In this document: positions 33,151-41,672 of the stretch, piece by piece
Numbering within the stretch: the stretch's first letter is position 1
Layout of the letters: every line of letters starts with the position of its first letter
Origin: JACVRW01 sp963850205
GTDB taxonomy: Bacteria; Actinomycetota; Thermoleophilia; Solirubrobacterales; Thermoleophilaceae
Direction of reading: 5' to 3'
Assembly: GCA_963850205.1 (NCBI GenBank)
Contig: CAWKKJ010000015.1
Span: forward strand, 567,632 to 631,631
Length of the DNA stretch: 64,000 nucleotides
Notes under the pieces: model-generated
Databases searched by the model: none
What the model was told of the DNA's origin: nothing
Seen by the model: only the letters and a program-made list of their open reading frames with translations
Position numbers and translations under genes: made by a program

Positions 33151-34315
33151 CTACGGCGCCGCCCTGGTGCGCGGTAGCAGGAGGGCGGTCGGCGGCGGCG
33201 ACGCCGGCGGCGAGCAGCACGATTGTGTAGTTGCCGGCGAGGTCGAAGGCCAGGCCGGCGGCGATGGGGGCGATGAGGCCGGCGGCGCCCCAGGCGGTGA
33301 ATAGCCTGCCGTAGACGTGGCCGACGCGGGCTGCGCCGTAGAAGTGGCCGGTGGCGGCGGGGTAGGCACTGGAAACGGCGCCGTAGGAGAGGCCGGTGCC
33401 GGCGAGGGCGCCGAGCGCTATTGATGGGTTGGAGAGCCAGGCACCGAGAAGCAATGCGCCGGCACCGACCGCGCCGGCGGCGAGGAGCACCGAGCGGACC
33501 TCGAGGGTGTCGGTTAGCGAGCCGCCGACCAGGCGACCGAGTGCGTTGCCGAGGGCGATGAGCCCGGCGCCGAGCGCCGCCGCGGCGGCCCCACCCCCGA
33601 CGCTGTCGACGATCGCGGCGGCATGGGCCAGAGCGGCCAGCCCGGGCGGCCGCGCTGAGAAAGAAGTCGACCCACAGCACCCAGAATGTTCGGTTGTAGA
33701 CCGACCCCGGTTCGTGCCGTGGACCGAGGTCGTCCTCGTCGGGGAAGTGAAACCCGGCCAGGAGCACGACCTGCAGCGCGCCGATCACAGCCACTCCGGC
33801 GGCGATCAGCGCGAAGGTCTCGAACACGCCGAGTCGGCGAATGCTCAGCTCCAGCAGGGGCGCAAACGCCGCGGGCCCGACGGCGTAGGCGGTGATGGCC
33901 AAGCTGGTGGCCAAGCCGCGCCGCTGGGGCAGGCTGAGTTGGACGGTCTGTAGCGCGACGCTGTAGCCGAGCCCGTTGGCGATGCCGAACAGGCCCGCGT
34001 AGCCCAGCCATAGCGCCCACGCGGGGCCGGTGCTGGCGATCCACAGGCCGGCTGCGGCAAGCATCCGGCGCCGGTGGCGATCGCCGCGGGTGAGGCCCGC
34101 CGGTACAGGCTTGGTGCGAGCAGCATGCTCACCGTGAAGGCGCCGACGGCGACCGCATAGACACCGCTGACGGCGGCGCGCGAGAGGTCGAGACGGGTCT
34201 CGAGCGCGGTAACGAACAGGCTCCAGGCGTGGAAGACCCCGAGCCCGATCATCAGCAGGAAGGCGGCCGCCAGAGGCCGAAGGGCGGCGCCGGCGAAGTG
34301 TGGGGTGGTCGTCAC
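33151..34315 (-). pseudogene. MFS transporter, oxalate/formate-antiporter-like, broken in three places
   Basis: The protein can be followed through four frame segments: from ATG 34315 (TTTPHFAGAALRPLAAAFLL), then after about 34065 (AGLFGIANGLGYSVALQTVQ and SLPQRRGLATSLAITAYAVG), after about 33655 (GLIALGNALGRLVGGSLTDT), and after about 33185 ending TALLLPRTRAAP-stop. The pieces together give about 387 residues and 12 helices. It stands downstream of arsC and the metallophosphoesterase, so it may export an arsenic compound. Three breaks may be sequencing indels or true decay; I call it a pseudogene with reserve. Confidence 0.65.
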
Positions 34316-34393
34316 GCGCGTGAAGGCTCGCGGCGCCGTGGCGGGCGCCGAGTCCCCGGGGAGCTTTCCACGCGGAACCGGGCTTGCTTCCTC

Positions 34394-35113
34394 CTAGACG
34401 GCGAGCACCAGTTTCTCGGCGTACTCGCCTGGTAACCCCGCCGCGGCCACCTCGCGGGCCACCGTCTCGGCGTCGTACCCGACCCGCTCGATCTCGGCTG
34501 CCGCCCGGTCGGCCTCGAGCTTGAGCACGGCGAAGGCGGCGCGGGGGTCGCCGTCTTTGGGCTTACCCACTGACCCGCAGTTGACGAACAGCGCGCCGCC
34601 GTAGTGGTGGATCCAGGGCTGATGGGTGTGTCCGAAGACGAGCACGTCGCAGTCGGCGCCGGCGGCGATGCGCTCGAACGTGCGTGCCGGCTTGTCCTCG
34701 AACAGGTACTCGTTGACCTTGCGGGGGGAGCCGTGTACCAGCCGTACTCGCTGATCTCCCAGCTCGAAGCGCAGGTCGAACGGCAGTCCGCGCATGAAGT
34801 CCTTGGAGCGCCGGTCGGTGTGAGCCAGCGTCCAGTCGACTGACTGCTGTCCGAGCTCGCGGTCGTGCTGGTCGCGATAGGCGCAGCCGCAGTCTTCGAG
34901 GTCGCGGCCGATGGCGTAGTCGTAGTTGCCGTAGATGCTCGGAATCCGCCGGTCCTCGACGAGGGCGCAGACCTCGTTGGGATGGGGGCCATAGCCGACC
35001 AGATCGCCGCCGCAGTAGACCCGCTTGATGCCGAGCTGCTCGATCCGGTCGAGGGCCGCCTCCAGGGCCGGCAGGTTGCCGTGGATGTCGGTGACGATCG
35101 CGACGGCGCTCAT
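34394..35113 (-). CDS. Metallophosphoesterase of the YfcE/MJ0936-type
   Basis: The 239-residue protein has the calcineurin-like metal motifs IVTDIHGNLPALEAAL (D-x-H), VYCGGDLVGYGPHPNEV (GD), SIYGNYDYAI (GN-D, replacing the usual GNHD), VRLVHGSP and VFGHTHQPW (GHTH). Such enzymes cleave phosphodiesters or phosphomonoesters with two metals. It follows arsC by 10 bases and precedes the MFS gene, so it is part of the arsenic operon; its role there is unclear. Confidence 0.87.
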   Translation of the reverse strand: MSAVAIVTDIHGNLPALEAALDRIEQLGIKRVYCGGDLVGYGPHPNEVCALVEDRRIPSIYGNYDYAIGRDLEDCGCAYRDQHDRELGQQSVDWTLAHTDRRSKDFMRGLPFDLRFELGDQRVRLVHGSPRKVNEYLFEDKPARTFERIAAGADCDVLVFGHTHQPWIHHYGGALFVNCGSVGKPKDGDPRAAFAVLKLEADRAAAEIERVGYDAETVAREVAAAGLPGEYAEKLVLAV

Positions 35114-35123
35114 GGCCGAAGGT

Positions 35124-35747
35124 TCAACTGTTGGCGGTGGCCAGTGCGTCGCAGCGCTCGGCGCGCAGGCAATCGCGGGTGCGTCGGTGGGCGATGCTCA
35201 TTACAAACGACCGCACCGGCGCCTCCTGGTAGCCGGCAAGGATGGCGTCCGCACAGGCGCGGATCTCAGCATCCGAACGTACTCCCTCGAACTCCTCGGC
35301 CAGGTCGGGAAGCAGACGCTGCAGGCGCAGCTGATGGGCGGTCCGATCGGACCGGATCGCGTCGAGGCGCTGGTCGATCAGGTCCCTGACCCGCATCTCG
35401 ACCGCGTCGCGGATGGCGCGCACCTCCTCGATCGGCTTTCCGGCCGGGTCGGGGATGTCCCAATCCTCCACCGTGGTGGGCACATAGGGGCACTGGGCGC
35501 CGCAGGCCAGCGTGATGGCCCAGGCGGCGTGTAGTTGCATCTCCACCGTCAGCTTCCTGGGCCGTTGGCCGGACAGGTCGATGCCGATTTCGCGCATTGC
35601 CTCCACCACCTCGGGCCAGACCTGGGGCGCGGGCTGTTGGCCGGCCGACTCGGCCCGGATGTCGTCCGGGGCGTGGCGCTCGAGCAGCGCCTGGGCCATC
35701 TGCGACCGCCCGGCGTTGTGGGTGCACACGAACAGCACGTATTTCAT
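35124..35747 (-). CDS. arsC: Arsenate reductase (LMW-phosphatase type) with C-terminal helical extension
   Basis: ArsC reduces arsenate to arsenite. The N-terminal 130 residues have the P-loop VCTHNAGRSQMAQALL (C8...R14-S15), the second redox cysteine pair region TLACGAQCPYVP and the catalytic aspartate in EDWDIPDPAG. An extra C-terminal segment from about 140 (LRLQRLLPDLAEEFEGVRSD) forms a helical domain with two more cysteines at the end. ATG 35747 follows GGGAGG. It is the first gene of a minus-strand operon, divergent from arsR. Confidence 0.9.
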   Translation of the reverse strand: MKYVLFVCTHNAGRSQMAQALLERHAPDDIRAESAGQQPAPQVWPEVVEAMREIGIDLSGQRPRKLTVEMQLHAAWAITLACGAQCPYVPTTVEDWDIPDPAGKPIEEVRAIRDAVEMRVRDLIDQRLDAIRSDRTAHQLRLQRLLPDLAEEFEGVRSDAEIRACADAILAGYQEAPVRSFVMSIAHRRTRDCLRAERCDALATANS

Positions 35748-35780
35748 CTCGGCCTCCCAGAGGTTTCGCGGCCGCGCCAG

Positions 35781-35828
35781 AGTTTAAGCATTGACAGCTG
35801 TCACTTCAATCGATATAAGTAGATCGAT
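35781..35828. promoter_or_regulatory. Interleaved divergent promoters and ArsR operator between arsC and arsR
   Basis: Plus strand: TTGACA (35791-35796), 17-base spacer, TATAAG (35814-35819). Minus strand: TTGAAG (35809-35804), 17-base spacer, TAAACT (35786-35781). ATCGAT-N8-ATCGAT (35809-35828) surrounds the arsR -10, and TGACAGCTGTCA (35792-35803) is a perfect palindrome covering its -35. One bound repressor could close both directions. Confidence 0.75.
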
Positions 35829-36180
35829 GAGCGTCGATCTGCAGCTCTCCCCCAAGCAGAAGCGCCCGGCCGGCGAACCCTGCTGCGAGCCGGTGGTCTA
35901 CCCCGACGTGGAGCGCGAGGAGGCGCTGCGGATGGCCGACGTGGCCAAGGCTCTGGGCGACCCCGTGCGGCTGCAGCTGGTCGATGTGCTGCGAAAGCAC
36001 GCCGGCAAGGTCTGCGTATGCGAGCTGGTGCCGCTCTTCGACATCGCCCAGCCCACCCTCTCGCACCACCTCAAGAAGCTGCGCGAGGCCGGCATCGTGG
36101 ACTCCGAGCGACGCGGGCTGTGGGCCTACTACTACGTGAACCCCGAGGCGCTGGAGGAACTCTCGTCATGGCTGAGTTGA
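35827..36180 (+). CDS. arsR: ArsR-family arsenic-responsive repressor
   Basis: The 117-residue protein has a vicinal cysteine pair near the N-terminus (GEPCCEPVVYP), the winged helix ADVAKALGDPVRLQLVDVLR, and KVCVCELVPLFDIAQPTLSH with the CVC metal motif in the recognition region, then HLKKLREAGIVDSERRGLWA. ATG 35827 is about 8 bases after the -10 box, so the message may be leaderless; the open frame reaches further up without reason. It binds As(III) and releases the shared operator. It overlaps arsM by 13 bases. Confidence 0.92.
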   Translation: MSVDLQLSPKQKRPAGEPCCEPVVYPDVEREEALRMADVAKALGDPVRLQLVDVLRKHAGKVCVCELVPLFDIAQPTLSHHLKKLREAGIVDSERRGLWAYYYVNPEALEELSSWLS

Positions 36181-37016
36181 CCGACACTCGCGAGGCAGTA
36201 CGTGAGCGCTACGCCGCCGCCGCCCGCGCCGCGGCCGAAGGCCAGAGCGGCGCGGCGTGTTGCGGCACGACCGAGGGCTGCGGCTCGACCACCGTGCGGG
36301 CCGACGCAGCTGACGTTTTCGGCGAGCAGCTCTACCGGGACGACGAGCGCGACGGGGCGACGGACACTGCCGTGGCAGCCTCGATGGGCTGCGGGGTCCC
36401 GACCGCGGTGGCGGATCTGCACGAGGGCGAGACGGTGCTCGACCTCGGCTCCGGCGCGGGCGCTGACGTGCTGATCTCCGCCCGCCGCGTCGGGCCGGCC
36501 GGCCGGGCGATCGGGGTCGACATGACCGACGAAATGCTCGAGCTGGCCCGTCGCAGCGCCGCCGAGGCCGGCGCGGACAACGTCGAGTTCGTCAAGGGCA
36601 CCATCGAGCAGCTGCCGTTGCCCGACAGCTCAGTCGACGTGGTGATCTCCAACTGCGTGATCAACCTGTCAGCCGACAAGCCCCAAGTCCTGCGCGAAGC
36701 AGCCCGGGTGCTGCGCCCCGGCGGACGCTTCGCCGTCTCCGACGTGATCGCCGACCCCGACATGGACGAAGCCACCAAGACCGACATGCAGCAATGGACC
36801 GGCTGCATCGCCGGCGCGCTGACCCGTCAGGAATTCGAAGCCGCCCTCCGCGACGCCGGGCTGACCGAGATCGAGATACGCGACACCCACCGCGTCCACG
36901 AGCACGCCAGCTCGGCCATCGTCAGAGCCACCAAGCCGAGGACGGCGTCCTCTACGGCGTCCTGGCGGGCGAGGACAACCACTGAGCGAGATGGTCGAGC
37001 GGACGATCGACGGTAA
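36168..37016 (+). CDS. arsM: Arsenite methyltransferase
   Basis: ArsM transfers methyl groups from SAM to As(III). The protein shows the N-terminal cysteine region SGAACCGTTEGCGS, ASMGCGVPTAVAD, the SAM motif TVLDLGSGAGADVLISARRV, EFVKGTIEQLPLPD, the conserved cysteines in VISNCVINLSADK and WTGCIAGAL. The tail after IVRATKP reads RTASSTASWRARTTTERDG in this frame; in the next frame it reads AEDGVLYGVLAGEDNH and stops at 36985, before the cupin start, so a one-base break may exist here too. It overlaps arsR and the cupin gene. Confidence 0.9.
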   Translation: MAELTDTREAVRERYAAAARAAAEGQSGAACCGTTEGCGSTTVRADAADVFGEQLYRDDERDGATDTAVAASMGCGVPTAVADLHEGETVLDLGSGAGADVLISARRVGPAGRAIGVDMTDEMLELARRSAAEAGADNVEFVKGTIEQLPLPDSSVDVVISNCVINLSADKPQVLREAARVLRPGGRFAVSDVIADPDMDEATKTDMQQWTGCIAGALTRQEFEAALRDAGLTEIEIRDTHRVHEHASSAIVRATKPRTASSTASWRARTTTERDGRADDRR

Positions 37017-37551
37017 GCCTCGGAGGGTCTACAACCCAGTCCAGCGCGACGCCGCCACCTTCCTGGAGACCAGCGAGGAGAGCGGCGGCGAGCGGACGCT
37101 GGCCGAGCTCGAGGTGGCGCCCGGCGGGAAGGTCACCCCGCACTACCACCTCACCTACAGCGAACGCTTCACGGTGCTCGAGGGCCAACTGACCGTCGAG
37201 ATCGACGGCGTCCGCCATCAGCTCGGGCCAGGCAACGAGGCCGTCGCAGCCGCCGGCAGCCTGCACGCCTGGAGCAACCCGGGCGAGAACCGCAGCGTCG
37301 CTAAGGTCGAGCTGCGGCCCGGCAGCCCCGGCTTCGAGAAGGGCCTGCGCATCACCTACGGGCTGGCCGCCGACGGCCAGGTGCTCAAGAACGGCGTGCC
37401 CCGCAACCCCCTCCACACTGCGCTGGTGCTCGAGTGGGGCGAGCTGCGCCTACCCGGAGCCTACGCGCCGCTCCAACGAATCCTGGCCCTGCTGGCCCGC
37501 ATCGCCCGCCGGCGGGGCATCGACCGCGAACTCGAGCGCCGCTACCTCTGA
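36991..37551 (+). CDS. Cupin-domain protein in the arsenic operon
   Basis: The 186-residue protein has a single cupin barrel. Metal ligands are likely in VTPHYHLTYSERFTVLEGQL (H-x-H and a glutamate) and GSLHAWSNPG (histidine). The C-terminal 50 residues form helices and end in RELERRYL. Cupins bind Fe, Mn or Ni and may be enzymes or binding proteins. Coupling to arsM suggests a step with organic arsenic or a redox role, but that is only from position. Confidence 0.75.
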   Translation: MVERTIDGKPRRVYNPVQRDAATFLETSEESGGERTLAELEVAPGGKVTPHYHLTYSERFTVLEGQLTVEIDGVRHQLGPGNEAVAAAGSLHAWSNPGENRSVAKVELRPGSPGFEKGLRITYGLAADGQVLKNGVPRNPLHTALVLEWGELRLPGAYAPLQRILALLARIARRRGIDRELERRYL

Positions 37552-37593
37552 CCGCGGCGCGCAACGTCCTTGCCGGCCTTGCGCGACGCTGAC

Positions 37594-38097
37594 ATGCGGG
37601 CGATCATTTCGATAGTGGCGACGCAAGCACCCGTTATCGCGGCCTCGAGCTCGTCGTTGAACGCGTTGGCGGGGACCGCGACCTTGCACTGCCTGACGGG
37701 ATGTGCCGCCGGCGAGGTCACCGGCATGGTGATCGGCTCGGCATTGGGTCTTGCAAACCTGGCGACGCTGGTCCTCGCCGTCGGTCTCGCGTTCCTTTTC
37801 GGCTATGTCCTCACCTCCCTGCCCCTACTGCGTTCGGGCCTCGCGCTCACAGCCGTTGTCCCGATCGCGGTAGCCGCGGACACGGTGTCGATCTCGATCA
37901 TGGAGCTCATCGACAACGCCGTGGTGCTCGCGGTCCCAGGGGCGATGGACGCCGGTCTCAGCGAGGCGCTTTTCTGGGGGCCTGTGCTAGGTGGCTTCGC
38001 CATCGCATTCGGACCGGCCTTCCTCGTGAACAGGGCGCTGATCCGGCGCGGCCGGGGGTGTTGTCCCGGCTCACGACAGTCCTTCGGCGCCGTATAG
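37594..38097 (+). CDS. DUF4396-family membrane protein
   Basis: The 167-residue protein has the hallmark LHCLTGCAAGEVTGMVIGSA followed by about four helices, TLVLAVGLAFLFGYVLTSLP and others. DUF4396 proteins are often found beside metal or copper resistance genes; the two cysteines in HCLTGC may bind a soft metal. ATG 37594 is chosen; TTG 37570 is an alternative. It follows the cupin gene by 42 bases and could be the export component of this side of the arsenic locus. Confidence 0.75.
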   Translation: MRAIISIVATQAPVIAASSSSLNALAGTATLHCLTGCAAGEVTGMVIGSALGLANLATLVLAVGLAFLFGYVLTSLPLLRSGLALTAVVPIAVAADTVSISIMELIDNAVVLAVPGAMDAGLSEALFWGPVLGGFAIAFGPAFLVNRALIRRGRGCCPGSRQSFGAV

Positions 38098-38257
38098 CGC
38101 GCGCGAACAGGGCCGGCTGGACCGGCGGCCAGAGCTGTGCGCAAAGATGGCCCTCGTCCGCGGCTGCCCGCCAGTAGTGGCCCTCGGGGGGTCGCTACAT
38201 CGAGAAGCAGACGGGCCGGGCGCCGAGGATCCGCCGAGTCCGCGAAGATGCACGACG

Positions 38258-39328
38258 GTGTTGCCGTCCCGTGAACGTTCTGCGACCACGCCGGGGCAGC
38301 TCTCCCGCCGCGCCGTGATCGCCGGTCCGCTGGTCGCCGGCGTCACGCTGATCGGAGCCCTCTGGGCCACGCGGGAGGCTGACGTCCCGTTCCGTGATCC
38401 CGACAACGTCGCCGCCAAGTACCTGGTGCTGGTGGGTCTCGGCGTGGTCGTCATGTGGGCGCTGGACATCGTCGTGCGCGCGGCCTGCCGGACGGGGACG
38501 CGCTGGCCGTCGCGCGAGACGCTGCGCGAGGTCCGCCGCGAGCGGTGGTCGTGGAAGCGCTGCCTCGCCGCGGCGTGCGCGCTGGTGAGCTTCTACGTCT
38601 CCTACCTCGCCTACCGCAACCTCAAGAGCATGGTCCCGCTGCTGCGCCCCGACGACCTCTTCGACCGCGAGCTCGCCGACCTGGACCGGGCGATCTTCGC
38701 AGGCCAAGACCCGTGGGAGCTGCTGCACTCGCTGCTGGGCACGGGGATCCTCGGCCACGCCCTGTCGTTCATCTACGTGGCGTTCATCGTCTTCCTGCCG
38801 CTGTCGATGGCGCTCGCGCTCGTGTTCACCCGCGATCTGTCGACCGGCCTGTTCTACACGACGGCGCTCTCGCTGAACTGGCCGCTGGGCGCGCTGACCT
38901 ACCTGCTGGTCCCCGCCCTCGGGCCGATCTACGCGTTCCCGGGGGACTTCAGCGACCTGCCCGCGACCAAGGCCGCCGAGCTGCAGCGGACCCTGATGAG
39001 CGACCGCCTGGAGTTCCTGCGCGATCCCGTCGAGGCCGCCGGCCAGCACATCGCCGCGTTCGCGTCGCTGCACGTCTCGATGATCTTCACCGCCGTGGTG
39101 ACCGCGCACCTGCTCGGCCTCGGCCGGCGCGTGCGGATCACGCTGTGGACGGTCCTGGCGCTGTCGGTCATCGCCACCGTCTACCTTGGCTGGCACTACG
39201 TGATCGACGACGTCGCCGGGGTCGTGCTCGCGCTCGTCGCCCTCTCGCTGGCCTGGGCGCTGACGGGCTTTCAGCCGCGCGGCGTGTCCCGCCTGCGCCG
39301 CGACACCGCGACCGCGGAGGCGACCTGA
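38258..39328 (+). CDS. PAP2/inositolphosphotransferase-like membrane protein, copy 1
   Basis: The 356-residue protein has about seven helices. The PAP2 catalytic motifs are FASLHVSMIFTAVV (with SLH) and TVYLGWHYVIDDVAGVVLAL (GWHYxxD). It also contains SFYVSYLAYRNLKSMVPLLR and FDRELADLDRAIFAGQDP, as in AUR1/inositol-phosphate transferase-like bacterial proteins. GTG 38258 is the best start. It probably handles a lipid phosphate headgroup in the membrane. The next gene is its paralogue. Confidence 0.82.
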   Translation: MLPSRERSATTPGQLSRRAVIAGPLVAGVTLIGALWATREADVPFRDPDNVAAKYLVLVGLGVVVMWALDIVVRAACRTGTRWPSRETLREVRRERWSWKRCLAAACALVSFYVSYLAYRNLKSMVPLLRPDDLFDRELADLDRAIFAGQDPWELLHSLLGTGILGHALSFIYVAFIVFLPLSMALALVFTRDLSTGLFYTTALSLNWPLGALTYLLVPALGPIYAFPGDFSDLPATKAAELQRTLMSDRLEFLRDPVEAAGQHIAAFASLHVSMIFTAVVTAHLLGLGRRVRITLWTVLALSVIATVYLGWHYVIDDVAGVVLALVALSLAWALTGFQPRGVSRLRRDTATAEAT

Positions 39329-40440
39329 GCGCGATCCGCGTCGCGGCGTCGCCCGCCCCCGTCGTCGAGGACGACGCGCAGCCCTCGTGGCGCAGCATGC
39401 TGGCCGGCCCTCTGGTGGCCGCGATCACGCTGGCGGGGGCGATCGTGGCGGCCGACTCCATCGACGTCGAGCTCCGCGACCCCGACGGCGTCGCGGGAGG
39501 GCGGCTCGTCTGGGTCGTCATCTTGGTGCTCGTGCTGGTGGCCATGGACGTCTTCGTCCGGGCGGCCCGGCGCGCGCAGCGCAAGCTGCCGCCGCGGGCG
39601 GTGCTCGCCGAGGTGCGCGCCGAGCGCTGGGGCTGGCGGCGGGGCCTGGCCGTCGGCAGCGCGCTGGTGAGCTTCTACATCACCTACCTGGCCTACCGCA
39701 ACCTCAAGAGCGCCGTGCCGCTGCTGCGGCCCGACGACCTCGTGGACCGCCAGCTGGCCGACCTGGACCGCGTCCTCTTTCTGGGCAGCGACCCAGCCGA
39801 CCTCACGCACGCGATCTTCGGCACTGGCGCCGCCGCCGAGGTGCTGTCGGTCATTTACCTCTTCTACGTCCTGTTCGTCCCGATCTCGCTCGCCGTCGCG
39901 CTCGTGTTCTCGGCGAACCTGCCGGGCGGCATGTTCTACGCGACGGCCGCGGCGATCAACTGGCCGATCGGCGCGCTGAGCTACATCGCGCTGCCGGCGC
40001 TGGGGCCCGTCTACTACGTGCCGGAGGACTTCCGCGACCTTCCGGTCACCGGGGTGTCCGAGCTGCAGGAGCTGATGCTCGACCAGCGCGTGGAGTTCCT
40101 CGCCGACCCTTCGGTCACCGGCACCGCCCAGAGCATCGCCGCGTTCGCGTCGCTGCACGTGTCGGTGATCCTCACCGCCGTTCTGGCCGCCTACCTGCTG
40201 GGCTTCGGACGGCGCACGCGCCTCGGCCTGTGGGTGCTGCTGTGGTCGTCGGTGCTCGCGACCGTCTACCTCGGCTGGCACTACGTCATCGACGTCATCG
40301 CGGGCGTGGCGATCGCGCTGCTCGCGCTGTGGCTGGCCAGCAAGCTGACCGGCTTCCGGATCGACCCGAGGGCTTTTCGTAGTCGTGGAAGCCGCCGCCG
40401 CCTTTCCGGCCGTGCATCCCGCTCACGACCATCCGCTTGA
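39325..40440 (+). CDS. PAP2/inositolphosphotransferase-like membrane protein, copy 2 (possible CTG start)
   Basis: This is a paralogue of the upstream gene: SFYITYLAYRNLKSAVPLLR, VDRQLADLDRVLFLGSDP, FASLHVSVILTAV and TVYLGWHYVIDVIAGVAIAL. Both genes keep the catalytic histidines and aspartate. The first in-frame ATG (39397) begins just inside TM1; upstream in frame there is no ATG, GTG or TTG, but CTG 39325 overlaps the previous stop as CTGA, as in cbiQ. I list that longer form (371 residues). Arg-rich tail. Confidence 0.8.
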   Translation: MSAIRVAASPAPVVEDDAQPSWRSMLAGPLVAAITLAGAIVAADSIDVELRDPDGVAGGRLVWVVILVLVLVAMDVFVRAARRAQRKLPPRAVLAEVRAERWGWRRGLAVGSALVSFYITYLAYRNLKSAVPLLRPDDLVDRQLADLDRVLFLGSDPADLTHAIFGTGAAAEVLSVIYLFYVLFVPISLAVALVFSANLPGGMFYATAAAINWPIGALSYIALPALGPVYYVPEDFRDLPVTGVSELQELMLDQRVEFLADPSVTGTAQSIAAFASLHVSVILTAVLAAYLLGFGRRTRLGLWVLLWSSVLATVYLGWHYVIDVIAGVAIALLALWLASKLTGFRIDPRAFRSRGSRRRLSGRASRSRPSA

Positions 40441-40481
40441 GCAGCGGGGGTGGGGCGGACGGCTCACCCGTGACTGCGAGT

Positions 40482-40874
40482 ATGCAGCCCATGGGATTCG
40501 ACCAGTATCACGAGCCGCCCGAGGAGCTGAGCCAGGAGGTCCGGACGCTCGCGAGGATGTTCGCCTCGCTGACCGAGGAGGCCGAGGCGATCAGCTGGTA
40601 CGAGCAGCGCCTCGCGGTGGAGCAGGATCCGGAGGCGCGGGCGATCGTGGCCAACGCCCGCCACGAGGAGTACAAGCATTTCGCGATGGACCTCGAGTTC
40701 CTGTTTCGGCAGCGCCCCGAATGGGGGGCGATCGCGAAGGGGATCCTGTTCCAGAGCGGCCCGGTCGCCGACAACGCCGAGAGCGCCGAGAGCCTTGCCG
40801 AGATCGATGATCCCGGCCCGGACTCGGGACCCGAGCTCCAGCTGGGATCGCTCGGAATCGGGGACCTGCGATGA
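40482..40874 (+). CDS. Encapsulated ferritin-like cargo protein (EncFtn type)
   Basis: The 130-residue protein has two helices with the EncFtn ferroxidase pattern: SLTEEAEAISWYEQRL and NARHEEYKHFAMDLEFLF, supplying Glu32, Glu62 and His66 from ATG 40482. Length and motif match encapsulated ferritins, which form annular decamers and oxidise Fe(II). After an acidic linker it ends LGSLGIGDLR, a typical encapsulin-targeting peptide. ATG 40491 is also possible. Its stop overlaps the encapsulin start (ATGA). Confidence 0.9.
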   Translation: MQPMGFDQYHEPPEELSQEVRTLARMFASLTEEAEAISWYEQRLAVEQDPEARAIVANARHEEYKHFAMDLEFLFRQRPEWGAIAKGILFQSGPVADNAESAESLAEIDDPGPDSGPELQLGSLGIGDLR

Positions 40875-41668
40875 GTCATCTCCTTCGTGAGCACGCGCCG
40901 ATCAGCGAGCGCAGCTGGGAGCTGATCGACGAAGAGGCGCGGGAGCGGCTCACCCCCGGGATGGCTGCCCGCCGCCTCATCGACTTCTCCGGCCCGCACG
41001 GCTGGGGCCTGCAGAGCGTGACCCTGGGCCGGGTCGGGACCGTCGAGCTCGGCCTCGACGGCGTCGACGGCAAGCAGCGTCAGGTGCGGCCGGTGGTCGA
41101 GCTCAAGGCGCCGTTCAACGTGTCGCGCGACGAACTGCTCGAGGGCGACCGCGGCGCGCCCGACGTCGATTTCGCGGACCTCGACCGCGCAGCCGCGCAG
41201 TTCGTGGTGGCCGAGAACACCGTCATCTTCCACGGAGCGGAAGCCGCTGGCTTCGAGGGGATCGTCGCGTCAAGTCCACACGCACCGATCCCGCGACCCG
41301 AGGACGCGGGCGCGTACACGGACGCGGTCGCGCGGGCCGTCGATCTGCTCAAGCGTCACGGGCTGGAGGGCGACTACGGGCTGGCGCTCAGCCGAGAGGA
41401 GTGGACCCGCGTCGTCGAGTCGAGCGAGCACGGCGGCTACCCGCTCTTCGACCACCTCAAGAGCATCATCCGCGGCCCCATAGTCTGGACCCCCGGGCTG
41501 GACGGAGCCGTCGTGCTGACCGTGCGAGGCGGCGATTACCTGTTCGACTGCGGCCAGGACGTCTCCGTGGGCTACGCGCACCACGACGCGGACAGTGTGG
41601 CCCTCTACCTGGAAGCGTCCTTCGCGTTCCGAGTGGCCACGCCGGAGGCCGCGGTCGCCATACGGTGA
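40871..41668 (+). CDS. Encapsulin shell protein (HK97 fold, family 1)
   Basis: The 265-residue protein matches family 1 encapsulins/linocin M18: N-terminus LLREHAPISERSWELIDEEA, RRLIDFSGPHGWGLQSVTLG, VRPVVELKAPFNVSRDELLE, ENTVIFHGAEAAGFEGI, and C-terminal YLFDCGQDVSVGYAHHDAD then LYLEASFAFRV. It self-assembles into an icosahedral shell that encloses the upstream ferritin-like cargo for iron storage or oxidative-stress protection. A two-gene operon with the cargo first. Confidence 0.96.
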   Translation: MSHLLREHAPISERSWELIDEEARERLTPGMAARRLIDFSGPHGWGLQSVTLGRVGTVELGLDGVDGKQRQVRPVVELKAPFNVSRDELLEGDRGAPDVDFADLDRAAAQFVVAENTVIFHGAEAAGFEGIVASSPHAPIPRPEDAGAYTDAVARAVDLLKRHGLEGDYGLALSREEWTRVVESSEHGGYPLFDHLKSIIRGPIVWTPGLDGAVVLTVRGGDYLFDCGQDVSVGYAHHDADSVALYLEASFAFRVATPEAAVAIR

Positions 41669-41672
41669 TTCC

